From assembly GCF_003576645.1 (NCBI RefSeq), contig NC_044920.1:3262452-3326451 (forward strand): a DNA stretch of 64,000 nucleotides, in the 5' to 3' direction. The DNA is from Ipomoea triloba (taxonomy: Eukaryota; Streptophyta; Magnoliopsida; Solanales; Convolvulaceae). Shown here piece after piece: positions 48,761 to 59,459 of this stretch (position 1 is its first letter; each line of letters starts with the position of its first letter). The position numbers and the translations under genes were made by a program. The notes under the pieces were generated by a model that was not told the origin of the DNA, ran no database searches, and saw nothing but the letters and a program-made list of their open reading frames with translations.

Positions 48761-49571
48761 GGTAAATTTTACTGTGGACCATGGTCCAAAACGGTATTGT
48801 TTCTTTTAATTAAAAGAAATGCCACCCGTTTCATCTAATTACTTATGTTTGTATAACGTCTTCAATTTCATTTTATATATACATTGTATAGTAGTTTTAT
48901 TTCATCACAACTAAAGTATCATTTTATTTCAACTATAGTTTCATTTGACATTATACACTAAATATGTGAGACAATTTATTGAATTTCATTTTATACAGAC
49001 TCCAATCTTATTACAACACCACTAAAGTATAATTTTAATTCAACTACGGTTTCATTGGACAATATACACTCAAATATGTGAAATTGTTATTCAGTTTCAT
49101 TTTATAATATACACTATAGTTTCATTACAACACAATTCTCAAGTATCATTTTGATATAGCTACAGTTTTATTTAACAATATATACTCAATATGTAAGACA
49201 TGTTATTCAGTTTCATTTTATATATACCGTACTTTCATTTAGGCACAACTTAAAGTATCATTTCAATTCAACTACACTTTCATTTGAGAATATATACTTA
49301 ATATGTGAGACATGTTATTCAGTTTTGTTTTATACATAATATATTTTCATTTCAGCACAACTAAAATATTATTTAAATTCAACTATAGCTTAATTTGATA
49401 ATATACTCAATATGTGAGACATATTATTCAGTTTCAATTTAAATATACTATAGTTTCATTTTATTTTGATCACATCATAAATACAAGATTTTTATTAAAT
49501 ATAACTATTGCCGTTTCTTTACTCAAAAAAAACGGAACCGTTTTTGAACCATGATCGACTGTATAACAATT
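48761..49571. mobile_element. GTGGACC-family element, variant with TTTCATTTGACA repeats
   Basis: Left end 'aaattttactgtggaccatg' plus 'gtccaaaacggt', right end 'accgtttttgaaccatgatc' plus 'gactgtataacaatt': an inverted pair of about 35 bases. The interior has seven or so units of about 125 bases built on 'tttcatttgacaatatatac', 'tgtgagacatgttattcagt' and 'tatagtttcatt'. Confidence 0.6.
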
Positions 49572-50680
49572 GTACATTACCTCAAAATATCCATTGAACC
49601 AAACAACCCCTAATTGTTAAGTGTAATATTAAACACCCCTCCTAATATCCACTTGCATATGTTACACTATTTGATTGAATTTTTTTTTCATTTGGTAGTT
49701 AAACTCGTGATGACTTCATCTAATTTAGAAATACATAAAAAAAATATATAAAAGATTAATTTACTGTCAAGTCAAAATGTGAAGTTAAGAGGGAAAATAG
49801 TATTGTACAATTGTTAAATATGAAAATTAATATATCAACTTTCAAGGAGTAAAACTCTTGCCATATGTTATTAATTTATCGATATATATGTGTGTGTATA
49901 TATATAAAAGATAGTAATAAAAGTTATGATCCGCTATTCTTTTTGGATGATTCAAAATATATTATGTAAGCAAGGAATAAAAATTAAAGTAAAAATTAAG
50001 AATATGTGTCATATTATTTATTAAATATTATGCACCAAACAAAACACTTTGCCACTTCATCATTATTATTATCCTTTCTTGTTGAGTTTAATTAAATGCA
50101 CATAACACATAATGTCAGACAACAAATCAGTCGAGTATCAGATCCCATCAGCCATCAATAAACAATACCACAACTAACATTAGTACTAAACGGAGAAGTA
50201 AACGGCATCAGGCAAATTATATAATGAATCAGAATTCATCAGCTTATGTACCTAAAAAAATATTATAGGTGTATAAAATATATTTAGATGCGTAAGAATA
50301 ATATTGCAGGCCTATTAATAAAAATAGAACCAGTTGATCAATTATCAAATTAATATACTCTTTTGAATTCTTTTTTTTTAATAAATAAATTAAAATCAAT
50401 ATATTAAAAGTAGTTCATTGAAATATTTTAAATGAAACCTATGTTGATATATTTTTCTCAATATATTATTTTAATAATTTGTTATAAATTGATAGTAGTG
50501 ATTTTTGAAAAATTATATTATAATTTATGTCCTCCATAAGAATGTCACTCCTGAATTATTATGAGTGTAAATATTACTCATCAATTTTTAAAACGGTACA
50601 TATATTGTTCCTCTCCTAATGGACATGTGGTTGATCGCTTTGCTTCATTTTCAAAACGGTACATATTAGAGATCAGATAT
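49572..50680. other. AT-rich intergenic DNA
   Basis: Nothing recognisable. Confidence 0.4.
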
Positions 50681-51271
50681 GGGTGGCAAATTATGCTGTG
50701 GACCCAGGTCCACCTTGCAAGGTGGACCTGAGTCCAAAACTACGTCGTTTTTGTCTTTTTTTTTTTAGTAAACATATTGCTGAATATAGAGTTGTCCAAA
50801 AATGTGTGAATGTAGAGTTTTCAAAGTGTGAATGTAGAGTATAGAAATCGTGAATGTAGATTTATGATTGTGTGAATGTAGAGTTGCCCAGAAATGTGTG
50901 AATGTGGAGGTTTCAAATTGTGAATATGGAGTATAGAAATCGTGAATGTAGAGTTATGCATGTGTGAATCTGTAATAGAGTTAAGAAATTCTAGCAACTT
51001 GTAGCGCTGTAATATGTGAATGTGGAGTTCTCAAGTTGTGAATGTGGAGTATAGGACCTGTGAATATAAAGTTTTGAATGTGTGAATGTGGAGTTTACAA
51101 ATTGTGAATGTAGAGTATACTGTATGTGAATGTAGAGTATAGTTACTAAACATATAATCCTGTAATGTGTGAATGCGGAGTTTACAAATTGTGAATATAG
51201 AGTATAGTGTATGTGAATGTAGACCTAGGTCCACTTTGCAAGGTGGACCTGGGTCCACGGCATAACAACCC
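50681..51271. mobile_element. Palindrome-ended element with minisatellite core (P1)
   Basis: Both ends carry a palindrome (one-mismatch on the left): 'ggtccaccttgcaaggtgga' with flanking arms at 50,700-50,735 and 51,222-51,257. The outermost bases are inverted (GGGTGGCAAATTATGCTGTGG and the complement of CCACGGCATAACAACCC). The core consists of 'gtgtgaatgtagagtt'-type repeats. No coding capacity and no certain target duplication. Confidence 0.75.
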
Positions 51272-51643
51272 GAGTATAACCCACAAGAAATGAAATGAAT
51301 CCATGAGAATAAAGCAAAGGAATTAGAAAAATTAAATAAGATGCACAAACAAGAGGAAGTTCACTTTCTTGCCACGATATCACATTCGTCACTTGTAATC
51401 ATATCCCTTTCCTCAGTTCTCTTGTCTTCCTTTTATTTGTTTCCTGGTAACAACGAGAAGAATGAATTGAAATTAGAAAAAATTAAAGAGTGATGTGTTC
51501 TACACGGTCACACACTCCTTTATAATTTATAGTAGTAGAACAAAGAATGCATTGCCTTGTGTTTTTCTCATGTTAGGTAGGTGTGGGGTGGAGGTTTGAT
51601 TTGGAAAGAATAAAAAGTTGCAGTCAATTAATACTACTTTACC

Positions 51644-52036
51644 GAGTTTATTATCGAAATGGTCATTCGACTATTGTGAAATTACAAATTTGGTCATTCG
51701 TAATTTTTTTTGTCCAATTAAGTCCTCAGACTTTGAAAAATTAACCATTTTGGTCATCCGTTTATTTTACCGTTTGATATCTGTTAAATTGCGACTAAAT
51801 TGGTAATTTCATTATAGTCAAGGGACTATTTCAGTAAAAAATTAATTACCGAAATGGTCCATTGACTATAGAAAAATTACCAATTTGGTTCAGATTTAAC
51901 GGTTGTTTAACACCAAAATAAACGAAGGACCAAAATGGTTAAATTTTTTAAAGTCTGAAGATTTAATTGGGTAAGAAAAATTATTAAGGACCAAATTGAT
52001 AATTTTGCAATAGTCGAGGACCATTTCGATAAACTC
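51644..52036. mobile_element. MULE-type inverted-repeat element with 9-bp target duplication
   Basis: 393 bp. Starts GAGTTTATTATCGAAATGG and ends with an inverse copy; arms of about 150 bases ('gacttaattggac'-type sequence in both). TACTTTACC flanks it exactly at 51,635-51,643 and 52,037-52,045. The termini resemble those of the element at 16,782-17,383. Confidence 0.85.
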
Positions 52037-52078
52037 TACTTTACCCATACAATAATTTACAAGTAACATGGCAATATA

Positions 52079-52705
52079 GGCTATGTTTGGCAAACCTAGC
52101 TGAAACCGTAGCTGAAAGCTGAAAAGCTATAAGCTCGAAGCTGAAATCTGAAGAGCTGTTAAGCTAGCTGTTATGCTTAAAATTGTTTGGTAAAATTAGC
52201 TTTTTGATATGTTGATAAATGTAAAAAGACTAAAAAAGACATCTTCATAAAAGTTAAATACTTTTAAATTTAAATAGGTTTGTTTACGATTAAAATATAA
52301 AATAATGAAATCAATATAATTTAATAAAATATAAAGTAAGAACATATATTTGAAAATGTATAAAGTAAATCAAGAGGTTTATAATTCATAAAATAAGTTC
52401 ATACAAAAATTATTGTTCAAATACAAATATCAAATTAAAATTACAACGAAACATATTGAAGAAAAAAGGCCAACAAAAGAGTTTTAATTGGGAGAGATAA
52501 ATGATGTCATTTATATAAAATAATAAGGATAAAGATGGAAAAAAGTTAAAAAGCTACTAGCTTATTTTTGAAAAGTTACCTAAAGTAGCGTCTCAAAATA
52601 AGCTCTTATTTTAAGCTACTAGCTTATATTGAGAACATTACCAAACAAAGCTTATAGCTTATTAATAAGCTATAAGCTCCTAAATAAACTCTGCCAAACA
52701 CAACC
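52079..52705. mobile_element. Harbinger-like MITE with ATA target duplication (copy 2)
   Basis: 627 bp, homologous over its length to 47,811-48,441. Termini GGCTATGTTTGGCAAA and the complement of CTGCCAAACACAACC, with ATA at 52,076-52,078 and 52,706-52,708. Confidence 0.85.
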
Positions 52706-52767
52706 ATAATAGCGCAGCCTAACTGATTATTATGTGACCACCTTTGCCAAAGAAGCCCATCCATCAT

Positions 52768-53159
52768 GGCAAATTATGATATGGGCAAGGTGGACCCGGA
52801 TCCATGTTAACAATTTAAAAACACTATGTTTATAATTTTAAAATTCAATGTTCACAATTTCAAAATTTTATATTTAGAATTTTAAATCTCAATATACAAA
52901 ATTACATTACTCAATATTCATAAATTTGTAACTCTATATTCACAATTTTGTTATATATATTCAAAAATTTAATTGTGTTATACTATTGATATAGAATTCT
53001 GAAATTGTGAACATAGACCTCTGTAATTGTGAATATAGAGTTAAAAAATTATGAACATAGAAATCTAAAATTGTGAACATGAATTTGGGTCCACCTCGCA
53101 AGGTGGACCCGAGGGGAGGTGGACTTGCGAGGTGGACCTTTGTCCATGGCATAACAATT
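52768..53159. mobile_element. Palindrome-ended element, rearranged (P3)
   Basis: Left end 'ggcaaattatgatatgggca' with a shortened 'aggtggacccgg'. The right end has two nested 'cgcaaggtggacc' arms followed by 'tccatggcataacaatt'. The core holds 'attgtgaacatagaa'-type repeats on both strands. Same family as P1 and P2, with a damaged left palindrome. Confidence 0.6.
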
Positions 53160-53755
53160 GTCCGATCATGCTCAATTATATTACAGCTTATAATCTTCCA
53201 TTCATTTCACCATATAGTACAGAGCTAGATAGCTTGGACGCTAACCACATCAATACTCGAACTAAGATGGGGCATTTTATTCCAGCCTACGATCACTCCA
53301 AACTCATTCCTCATCCCTAATGGCATATAATTTCAAAAAGATGGATTAAATAGGTTCTTAATATACGGGTTATTCATGCGTTTTTGTAAACGGGTTAACA
53401 CAATAATATTAACTGCTTAAACTAATTTTTAATATTTTTAATGGATTGACTGACTTATTAGAGACAAAATATAATGGCTCAACCCATTAACAACAGGGAC
53501 ATGCTAATGGTAAATATTAACCTATTATTTTCGATGTTGTGTTTACATACAGGTCGTGTCCTCTGGGTCTATCCAAATCCTATAACTGTATAGATAGGTA
53601 GATAATGATGTTAAATTACATTATTACCCCTCTAATTTATATTACTCCCGTATACCGTAATAGCTAAATATGGATATTGTAGTCTTTTTATCTATAAATA
53701 GTCTCAATTGTTTCTTAACCCTTATAGGATAATAGAGGTAGGGAGGAAATACTAT

Positions 53756-54030
53756 GGCCCTGTCTGGTAAATAATCAGCCTATCTGTCAATTTTGACTTA
53801 TTTGACCACTATTAATTATTTGGTTAATAAGCTTTTTGTAACTCAAAATGCTAAAATTCAAAAGGCTACTCAAAGCAGCCTTTTCAATTAGCTTTTTGAG
53901 AAAAGAAATTATACCAAAAAAACTATCGGCTAACAGCTAATTTATGAAACAACTTTCTACAATCAGCTAATATTATCAACAAATCATACCTTCTAACCTA
54001 ATCAGCCAACCGCCATTTATCAAACAGGCC
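53756..54030. mobile_element. MITE with TAT target duplication abutting the NAC-like promoter
   Basis: 275 bp. Termini GGCCCTGTCTGGTAAATAATC and the complement of GCCATTTATCAAACAGGCC, with TAT at 53,753-53,755 and 54,031-54,033. A related sequence lies in intron 5 of transporter copy B (56,820-57,084). Confidence 0.75.
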
Positions 54031-54038
54031 TATAAATA
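54031..54038 (+). promoter_or_regulatory. TATA box candidate for the NAC-like gene
   Basis: TATAAATA, 77 bases before the start codon. Its first three bases are the right-hand target duplication of the adjoining MITE. Another TATAAATA at 53,693-53,700, on the far side of the MITE, may have been the older box or is chance. Confidence 0.5.
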
Positions 54039-54114
54039 ATCCTCTACAGCCCTATTTGTTCTAATAGTTCCCGCCACACTAATAACCCTACGAATCTACA
54101 CCTGGAAGTTAGTT

Positions 54115-54978
54115 ATGGAGATTCCATTGGGTTTGCGCTTCCAACCTTTTGATTACGACGTGCTCAGATTTCTGTTCGATTTCGTTACGGGGAGAAGTAG
54201 TGTGGATGATGAAGCGCTTATTCATGAGGAAGATATCTTTGGTGAGAAAGAGCCATGGGAGTTAATTCCGTCGGGGAAAAAAATGGCATATTTTCTCACT
54301 AGGTTGAAGAAGAAGGGATCTAGGGTTCAGCGCACGGTGGGAAAGAAGATGAAGGGGAAAAAGTCGGGCACTTGGCACGGCCAAGACACTGGTAAAGCGG
54401 TTGCGGATCAGGACGGGAAGTTTGTGATGGGGTATAAACGGAGCTTCGTCTACAAGAACAAGAGTGAACCGGAACAAGACGGACAGTGGCTTTTGAAAGA
54501 GTTTTACCTGCCGGAGACGATTATGAGGAGAGCTAGGGCCCAATTTCGTATTGTGAAAGAGAGAGAAGATTTCGTGTTGTGTCGCATACATCCAAAGAAA
54601 TATGATGATGATGAAGAAGAAGAAGAAGATGATGAAAACACGTTGGAACAAGGCGGCACGAACAGCAATGATTCCGATGCCGTTTCCTTTCCCGTTCCCG
54701 TTGAAACAACGACAATACAGATCACAGAGGGAAGCCATTGCGATGCTATCAATTCATATTTGGTTGGTGTTCCGATGGAGACAGCGATTCCAGTTGAGAC
54801 ATTATTGGATAATATGAATTCATACATTGTTGGTGCTCCGGCGGTGACAGTGGAGACATTATTGGCAGCACAGGCGGTGGATGGTGTTCCGGTAGAGACT
54901 TTGCCGGAAATGGATTCGTTTATGAATTTATTATTGAATATGGAAGATGTAACTACGTTGATAGATTTTGATGCCTAA
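54115..54978 (+). CDS. Divergent NAC-domain-like protein
   Basis: Intronless, 287 residues. NAC proteins are plant-specific transcription factors with a five-block N-terminal DNA-binding domain. Blocks seen: A 'LGLRFQPFDYDVLRFLFDFV' (5-24), B 'DIFGEKEPWELIP' (about 40-52), C around 'YFLTRLKKKGSRVQRT' (59-74) and 'SGTWHGQDTGKAV' where YWKATG is usual, D 'GYKRSFVYK' and 'GQWLLKEFYLP' (106-133), E 'FVLCRIHPKK' (153-162). An Asp/Glu run (164-175) follows. The C-terminal third repeats 'SYLVGVP.ETAIPVETLL'-like segments and ends acidic and hydrophobic, compatible with an activation domain. Most NAC genes have introns inside the NAC domain; this one has none, and block C is weak, so DNA binding is uncertain. 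The frame is intact. A partial copy of the 2-oxoglutarate dehydrogenase gene starts right after its stop. Confidence 0.8.
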   Translation: MEIPLGLRFQPFDYDVLRFLFDFVTGRSSVDDEALIHEEDIFGEKEPWELIPSGKKMAYFLTRLKKKGSRVQRTVGKKMKGKKSGTWHGQDTGKAVADQDGKFVMGYKRSFVYKNKSEPEQDGQWLLKEFYLPETIMRRARAQFRIVKEREDFVLCRIHPKKYDDDEEEEEDDENTLEQGGTNSNDSDAVSFPVPVETTTIQITEGSHCDAINSYLVGVPMETAIPVETLLDNMNSYIVGAPAVTVETLLAAQAVDGVPVETLPEMDSFMNLLLNMEDVTTLIDFDA

Positions 54979-54989
54979 TTAAGACATTT

Positions 54990-55710
54990 GATTGAAGGCT
55001 GTAGATTTATTTGGTAGGTTGAGTTAGAGATATAGTGAGTTACGTTTTTAGTGGTAAAGTTTGGTTGAAAGTATGTATAAGAACTTGAATTGGGAGGCAT
55101 CACAAAACTATATATATTTTCATTGAATAGAATGCTGTACGTACTCGATCATATATATTGATATATTATTTCCATTCATATATCTTCTTGTTTCAGGAAT
55201 TGAAGTTTCATTTCTATTTAATTAGTCCTACTCCTAGACTTTGTGTGTGATTTTTTTTTTTCTGTTTAGCTATGCTTGCTTACTTCATTGGCCGGCCACA
55301 AGTTTAACTGATTTAAACCAGCACTAAACCAATCAAAGATATGGCATGCATCAGATCTAGTTTAGGTAATTCACATAACTAAGCCACTGCTCAACACTGT
55401 TTGAACTGATTTAAACCAGTCCTCAAAATTATGGTATCTGATTTCAGATTTTCTAAGTTAGGTAGTTAAAATTACTATTTACTAAGCCAATATAATGCTC
55501 GGCACCACTGTTTTGACAGACAAGCTAAGGCATGCACCAGATTTAAGCGTCGAATTGAATGAGCATTCAGATCTGATCTGGAGGAGGGAATTCAATTCCA
55601 CGTCTGCTTCTTTGCTCAGGGAAGCTGTGTAACATTTTCCTTCCAGCCTGCACCTGATTCTAATATATGCCCTTTTCTTTAAACTCCATCTCCCTATGCA
55701 AGATCATTTA
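54990..55710 (+). pseudogene. Deleted partial copy of the 2-oxoglutarate dehydrogenase E1 gene
   Basis: Three blocks match the functional gene in the same order. 54,990-55,075 matches its leader intron (28,665-28,740: 'ctgtagatttatttg', 'ggagatatagtgagtt'). 55,077-55,525 matches intron 3 (31,850-32,290: 'cttgggaggcatcaca', 'gactttgtgtgtgatt', 'aactgatttaaaccagt', 'gctcggcaccactg'). 55,538-55,705 matches the end of exon 6 and intron 6 (33,813-33,970: 'caccagatttaagcgtc', 'tttgctcagggaag', 'aacattttccttccag'). Everything between is missing, and the exon piece has indels. Introns are retained, so it arose from DNA and not from mRNA. Confidence 0.85.
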
Positions 55711-56313
55711 ATTTGCTCTCTCAATTTCTGCTCATTCTGGTATTCTATTTTAATTTTCCTTTTAATTGGTTATTGCTATGTAGTTTAATTGATGATGGGC
55801 AGAATCCGGATGAGTTTATTAGGGATAGGATGTTTTCAATAGTTGCATTGCCAAAAAACCCACGGTTAAACAAGCCTAATAGGACATGTCAACCCACATT
55901 GACACCCCTAATTGTGTTGTTAATCACGAAAGTAGGAGCGCTCAGGATATAGTGTACCCACCAACTTGATCATGAGAGTGGCTGTGAATTCACTTGTCAA
56001 TAGACAATTTCACAGAGAATTGAATTGAAACATTATAATAGCAATAATAATTTTTCATCATTTGTACATATGTAAGAAACTTCTCAAGTTTCTAGATAAA
56101 AAGTCGGAGGTAATAACACACATAGGAAGATCAGAGGAGAGACCATAACTATAGCCATCGCTAAGAAACCATTTTTCCCTACCCTTTCTTGCAGATTAAA
56201 ACTAAAGCTAAGAGACATAAAAGCATGGATTTCTTGCATGGAAATCCAATCTCCCAGACAACCTATTTATTTATTTAATAATTTATGCTCCAATTTTCTT
56301 GGCATTTCATAAA
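55711..56313. other. Intergenic DNA and 3' flank of transporter copy B
   Basis: 56,045-56,280 resembles 42,660-42,830 downstream of copy A in places ('gaggagagaccat', 'tttttccctaccctttctt'), so the two transporter genes share their 3' flanks. No gene is recognised. Confidence 0.5.
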
Positions 56314-59300
56314 CTACACTGCTTCATCTCCGGCCACTCCTTTAAGGGTATTTGAGGATTTGACTAATGTCGATGACGGCAGAGCTACCTGATCGTCGGT
56401 TGATTCCCGGCCGGGAACTTCATCTTGTTTCTTGCCCCATATTACCATGTATAGTCCAACAACAATCACGCCGGCTCCCAAAACCCTATATATGATTAAA
56501 TCAGATATATAAGACAATGGTGGAAAAAATAAAATTTTTTTTTTAATTTATAAATTATAGTTAATCATAAGTAGAAAGGAATTAAGGTTAAAACTTAAAA
56601 GACATACTTTCCCAAGTCCACCTGTTCACCTAATATAAATGATCCCATAATTGCGACCACAATCATGCTTAATGGACTAAAGGAAGTGACGAAAACTGGT
56701 CCCTTTTCCTTCATGATTACACCCGACAAGTAATAAGCGATTCCGGAACAAATTACCCCCTGCAAATAAATCCTTAAAATCAATTAAATCTCTCTGAGAT
56801 CAGAAACCATGAACATTACAGGACATATTTCCCTTATCAGCCAATTTTAGCTTATTTGACCACTATTAGCTACTTGATTTGGTTAAAGAGCCAATATAAG
56901 TGTTTGATCAATTGTTTTTTGTAACATCTTATTGTTCTAAAACGCTAAAATTCAAAAAGTTGCTCAAAGTAACATTTTTTACAAGCTTTTCGAGAAAGCC
57001 ATTTTGAATGCAATTAATTAGCTAGCTATAGGCTAATTTACGAAATATCTTTCTACAATCAGTTAATGCTATTTAAACACCCCCAATATTAATTTTGTGT
57101 CCAAAAAAAAAAACCAAGATTTTTTCTTACACAATAAATGTAAGCTAAGAGTTTAGTGTCCCAATGTAATGCCCAGACCGCAGGATTTTTCCTCTCAGCC
57201 ACTAAGGTTACCACAGAGGCCTGCAATGATCCCACAGTGCATATCAAAGTAGTAAGAGATAGTCCAGCAGGGTATGATTTCAATGTAATTGCCTGTTAAG
57301 GAAAACAGATTAATAAGTTAGGTGCATTCAAAAACATATGCAATTTTTTTTTTTGTAATTATATTTAGAACAATATAAAATAATGTATGTATAACCTGAA
57401 GAATGTAGAAGATGGCCCAGCAGGAGCAACCAGCCATGATCATGGCAGCACCTTTGACAAGATCTTGCTGGGAATGTAAAGCAGTTGCAGTTTGAAGATG
57501 TTGTGTGTGTTTAGTCCAAGGTAATCCAATGTTTGGTCCTCTAACAAGAGTCATAATCATGGCACCCCCAAGAGTCACTGCTGTTCCCAAAATCTTTGCC
57601 TGGCTATGCAATTTCCTCACCTCCACTTTCTCAAGCCTGCATGTTAAAAACCCTTCAACAACTTCTCAAATTTGAAAATTTATATATGCAGTAATGTTCG
57701 TATATATGAGAACCACCGTCCTCATAAGTACATGAGAATCAATATGGTGCATTAAAAAAAATAGATCTATAGATGAGATCAATTAATTGGGAAATTCAAA
57801 ATTTGTGTGTGCATATTAAGCATGTGTTGTGTGCAAACATAGAATATGCACACAACAGGTGTCTCATATGCACACGTGATTTTTGAATTCCCGAACTAAT
57901 CTCATCCATAGATCTGTTTTTTTTTTTTTTTTTAATGCACCATATTAGTTATCATATACTCATAGTGAGGGTGGTTCTCATGATCACTACTATATTATGT
58001 GTGTACCTTATAACATTTTCACTAAAATGAAAAATTTTAAATGATACTTGTCATTAATTAACTTCTTGACTAAATGACTTGAGAAATTCGAATCTCATCA
58101 AAATCATTTTTCAAGTATAGTAGATAATTAATTATCGTCATTTCTTGAGAGTTACGTTTCTAGTCAATTTCATATAAAAGTTTTGAGGTTATTGTAATAG
58201 CAAGCTAGGTTGAAAGTAATAAAAAAAATGTACCTAAGGATCCATGCCAAAATAAAAGCAATGGCTGGAAGAACATTGCACAAGGCTGTGGTAAAAGTTG
58301 CCGTTGTGTAATTCATCCCTGCGAAATACAAGTTCTGGTCGATAACAGGCCTGCATGCATATGATAATAATTTCATTTCTCATAATAAGGTATATAGTGT
58401 AGGGATAAACTAGTTTTAAACTAATTGATAATAAAAACGCATACTCTAGCAAAGCAAGGACCATTATCTTCAAGAAAATGGAAATTGTCATCTTAGGCCT
58501 AACTTTCCTGCATAAAAATCAATGACACATATGTACTTAGCATGCATATTATATTAATTAAATCACCAAACTTTATGCTTATATATAAATATAAATATAA
58601 GAGTGGGATTATGTGTGAACAAGGTTTCAAGTGTGACCGTGCAGATGCAGAGTCAAGCAATTATCAATGCACTATAAGCATTTCTAAATGTACCGTGCAC
58701 TACCTGTTTTTCATTGATTGTCAACTCTACTGCATGCATTTGAAAATGTTTGACAATGCATTTGTAAATGCTTGACGATGATATTTTGATTTAGAAATGC
58801 TTGGTCTGATTCTCATTATCAACTCTAGTGCATCTGGAATTGTTTGACAGTGCATATCAAAGGTTGACAATTAGGCAGTGCAATGCATTTTAAAATGCTT
58901 GACGATGATATTTTGATTTAGAAATGCTTGGTCTGATTCCCATCGATTATCAACTCTAGTGCATTTGGAATTGTTTGACAGTGCATATCAAAGGTTGACA
59001 ACTAGGCAGTGCAGTGCGTTTTAAAATGCTTTACGGTGCATTGATAATTGCTTGACTGTACATCAGCATCATGTTAGTATCTGAAGCCTTGTCCACACCA
59101 GAATCCATATATATATATGTATGTGTGTATGTATGTATGTATGTAGTCTTCTTGTAAGTATAGATTTGAAGAAGATGATGACGTACCTTTCGAAGAAAAT
59201 GGCGAAAGGAGCAATGACGACAGCGGCAATGAGGTTGCGATAGGCAGCGAAAGTGTAGTGGCTCATGCCTTTATTGAGAGCAGATTTGGCGATAATAGCC

Positions 59301-59386
59301 ATGCCTGCAAATCCAAACTGCAAGAAGATGACAGCCAAATATGGCTTTGCCATTGTTGAGAACTTAGCTAAACTCTCTCTTGCCAT
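56314..59386 (-). CDS. WAT1-like (nodulin MtN21/EamA) transporter, copy B
   Basis: Paralogue of the gene at 43,284-47,018 with the same seven-exon plan: 59,386-59,187; 58,507-58,445; 58,350-58,234; 57,636-57,396; 57,292-57,131; 56,759-56,608; 56,485-56,314. They total 1,107 nt (368 residues), phases consistent. Exons 1, 2, 5 and 6 have exactly the same lengths in both copies. Exon 3 is 6 nt longer here, exon 4 is 3 nt shorter, and the hydrophilic C-terminal tail is about ten residues shorter. It keeps 'PVIDQNLYFAGMNYTTATFT', typical of the family, where copy A is altered. Integral membrane carrier with two EamA repeats; substrate unknown. Intron 1 has a 127-131-bp tandem repeat and intron 5 a MITE relic. 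Intact; probably functional. Confidence 0.92.
56820..57084. repeat. MITE relic in intron 5 of copy B
   Basis: The body matches the MITE at 53,756-54,030 ('ttatttgaccactattag', 'aacgctaaaattcaaaaag', 'atctttctacaatcag'). The termini are diverged. Confidence 0.6.
57700..57985. repeat. Inverted-repeat element in intron 3 of copy B
   Basis: 'gagaaccaccgtcctcat' and 'tggtgcattaaaaaaaa' near 57,707-57,760 are matched inversely by 'tttaatgcaccatatta' and 'gagggtggttctcat' near 57,930-57,980. A hairpin of about 60-base arms with 'cacacaacaggtg' near the centre; probably a MITE. Confidence 0.6.
58766..59045. repeat. 127-131-bp tandem repeat in intron 1 of copy B
   Basis: 'cttgacgatgatattttgat' occurs at 58,771 and 58,898 and a variant of its first bases at 59,029. 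The unit includes 'gcatatcaaaggttgacaa' and 'gaattgtttgacagtgcat'. Two near-identical units plus a partial. Confidence 0.85.
59100..59145. repeat. (TA)n/(TGTA)n microsatellite
   Basis: Short run of TA followed by GTATGTAT repeats just inside intron 1 of copy B. Confidence 0.8.
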
Positions 59387-59459
59387 GTTGTGGACTTTGA
59401 ACCTTCTTGTGTCAGTGCAAATGGAATGGTTGACGAGTCCTCCTCCCTAGCTCATATAT

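Noticed and set aside
58766..59045. CRISPR-like array because of regularly repeated segments
   Set aside because: Only two full units, no spacers between short repeats, and the setting is an intron of a plant gene.
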